Assembly (NCBI GenBank): GCA_016234745.1 | Contig: JACRAR010000068.1 | Span: 1-64,000, forward strand | Source: Betaproteobacteria bacterium | Lineage (GTDB): Bacteria; Pseudomonadota; Gammaproteobacteria; Burkholderiales; Rhodocyclaceae | Direction: 5' to 3' | DNA: 64,000 bases | Part shown: positions 62,891 through 64,000 of the stretch, piece after piece | How positions within the stretch are numbered: position 1 is the first letter of the stretch | How the letters are laid out: each line of letters opens with the position of its first letter | Position numbers and translations under genes: made by a program | Notes under the pieces: model-generated | What the model was told of the DNA's origin: nothing | The model's database searches: none | The model's input: the letters and a program-made list of their open reading frames with translations, nothing else

Positions 62891-64000
62891 ATGGCCAACG
62901 AGATCGAGCTCAAGCTGTCCCTGACGGTCGATGCGCAAAACCAGATGCTGCGCCAGCCGCTCCTGCGCAAGGCGGTTGCCAAACGCACGCAGCAGCTCAT
63001 CAACCTCTATTACGACACGCCAACACTGGATTTGCATGAGCGTGGCATCGCCCTGCGTCTGCGCAAACAGGGACATGCCTGGCTGCAGACGGTCAAGTGC
63101 GCGGGCAGTTCTGCGGCGGGACTGACCAGCCGACCGGAATGGGAAACTCCTTATGCCGGCCACTTCGATTTCTCCGCGATCGATGCCAAATCCGTCCGTC
63201 GCTGGCTGGAGCGGCCGCGCATCAGCACGCAGCTCGCGCCCTTGTTCGAAACCAATTTTCGCCGCACCACCTGGCGTTTCGAACCAGGCTCTGGCTGCGT
63301 CGTGCTGTTGATGCTGGATCGCGGCTGGATTGCCGCCAAGGGAAAGCTTGAAACGATTTCGGAAGTTGAAATCGAGCTTGCCTCGGGCAATATCAATGAG
63401 TTGTTCAAGCTGGCGCAGACCCTGGCAGAACGTCTGGCGCTGGTCCCTGCAATACTGAGCAAGGCTGAACGAGGCTATCGGCTGTTCCGGGGAATTGCGG
63501 CCAGTCCGGCCAAGGCGCAGACCGCAAAGCTGCACGCAGAGGATGCGCCGCTGGCGGCCTTCAGGAAAATTGCTTTGGCCAGCCTGGAACACTTGCAGGG
63601 GAACTTTGACGGCGCACTGTCCAGCAACGATCCGGAATTCATTCACCAGATGCGGGTGGCAACCCGCCGCCTGCGTTCCGCCCTGCGCCTGTTTGCACCC
63701 CGTTTGCCGCCACGGCTGGCGGAACAGATTCTGCCCGAATTGCGCATCCTGACCGGGCGGCTCGGGCAAGCGCGGGATTTTGACGTACTCCTGACCGAAA
63801 TTGCCGCACCGGTCCTGCACGCTGTTCCCGGCGAACCGCGTCTGGCGGCGCTGATCGGCGCGGTGACCCAACGGCAGAACACTGCCCGTGAAGCTGCAGT
63901 GAAGCATCTGCAGTCGATCGCCTACTCCCGTCTGCTGTTGCATACGACGGCACTGCTGCATAAACCACCATTTAGTGATACCGACTGCGCTGCTGCGGCC
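62891..64000 (+). CDS. CYTH and CHAD domain protein (cut by window end)
   Basis: The frame is open from ATG 62891 to the window end (370 codons), so the protein is C-terminally incomplete here. The N-terminal CYTH domain (~1–200) starts MANEIELKLSL, the EIELK signature of triphosphate-binding tunnels, and includes YYDTPTLDLHERGIALRLRK and ISEVEIELASG. The CHAD domain starts at ~220 with IHQMRVATRRLRSALRLFAP, the basic helical region that binds polyphosphate. Such proteins bind or process inorganic polyphosphate. Confidence 0.93.
   Translation, partial: MANEIELKLSLTVDAQNQMLRQPLLRKAVAKRTQQLINLYYDTPTLDLHERGIALRLRKQGHAWLQTVKCAGSSAAGLTSRPEWETPYAGHFDFSAIDAKSVRRWLERPRISTQLAPLFETNFRRTTWRFEPGSGCVVLLMLDRGWIAAKGKLETISEVEIELASGNINELFKLAQTLAERLALVPAILSKAERGYRLFRGIAASPAKAQTAKLHAEDAPLAAFRKIALASLEHLQGNFDGALSSNDPEFIHQMRVATRRLRSALRLFAPRLPPRLAEQILPELRILTGRLGQARDFDVLLTEIAAPVLHAVPGEPRLAALIGAVTQRQNTAREAAVKHLQSIAYSRLLLHTTALLHKPPFSDTDCAAAA

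Overview
The window is a GC-rich chromosomal segment of a betaproteobacterium. The run hrcA–nadK–recN–fur–bamE–dapB–carAB–greA–yhbY–rlmE–ftsH–folP–glmM and the leuCDB block are typical of Rhodocyclales/Nitrosomonadales. A Rhodocyclales- or Sterolibacteriaceae-like host is my inference from gene content and order; no 16S gene is present to test it.

Layout. (1) 1–2.9 kb: the 3' end of an IS5-type insertion sequence, glutamate dehydrogenase gdhA, an uncharacterised protein and a DUF3124 protein. (2) 2.9–14.3 kb: a cation/proton antiporter, an OmpR/CusS-like two-component pair, a very large hybrid kinase beside an HD-GYP response regulator, and an AbrB-type membrane protein coupled to a DUF3422 protein. 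(3) 14.4–17.1 kb: yggX, dut, and the hydrogenase accessory genes hypB, hypA and hybE. (4) 17.4–24.7 kb: a full nine-gene V/A-type ATPase operon in the order G/H-like, C-like, I, K, F, E, A, B, D, with an unusually short subunit I. (5) 24.7–27.1 kb: an aromatic-acid MFS transporter and a SphA-like outer-membrane protein. (6) 27.1–33.9 kb: a Hyd-2-type [NiFe] hydrogenase operon read leftward (hybO, hybA, hybB, hybC, maturation protease, UbiA-family prenyltransferase). A sigma-54-like promoter and an exact IHF consensus lie upstream of it. (7) 34.2–37.0 kb: an M20 amidohydrolase, an LhgO-like oxidoreductase and a Cys-rich lipoprotein. (8) 37.0–56.1 kb: housekeeping genes gltX, hemH, hrcA, nadK, recN, fur, bamE, dapB, carA, carB, greA, a DUF4149 protein, yhbY, rlmE, ftsH, folP and glmM. 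(9) 56.1–61.8 kb: leuB, leuD, leuC, an MmyB-type regulator and citramalate synthase. (10) 61.9–64 kb: two tandem paralogous small exported proteins, a small membrane ORF, and a CYTH–CHAD protein cut by the window edge.

How the parts may work together. The Hyd-2-like enzyme passes electrons between H2 and the quinone pool and in its relatives is tied to the proton motive force. The V/A-ATPase sits between the accessory block (hybE-hypA-hypB) and the structural block (hybOABCD), so a link between H2 metabolism and ion pumping is plausible but unproven. The remaining hyp genes (C, D, E, F) must lie elsewhere.

The main non-coding discovery is a family of 27-bp stem-loop repeats at three intergenic sites within 5 kb: gltX/hemH, hrcA/nadK and recN/fur. 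It includes a five-copy perfect-period array that fills the divergent hrcA–nadK promoter region. No tRNA, rRNA or CRISPR array was recognised.
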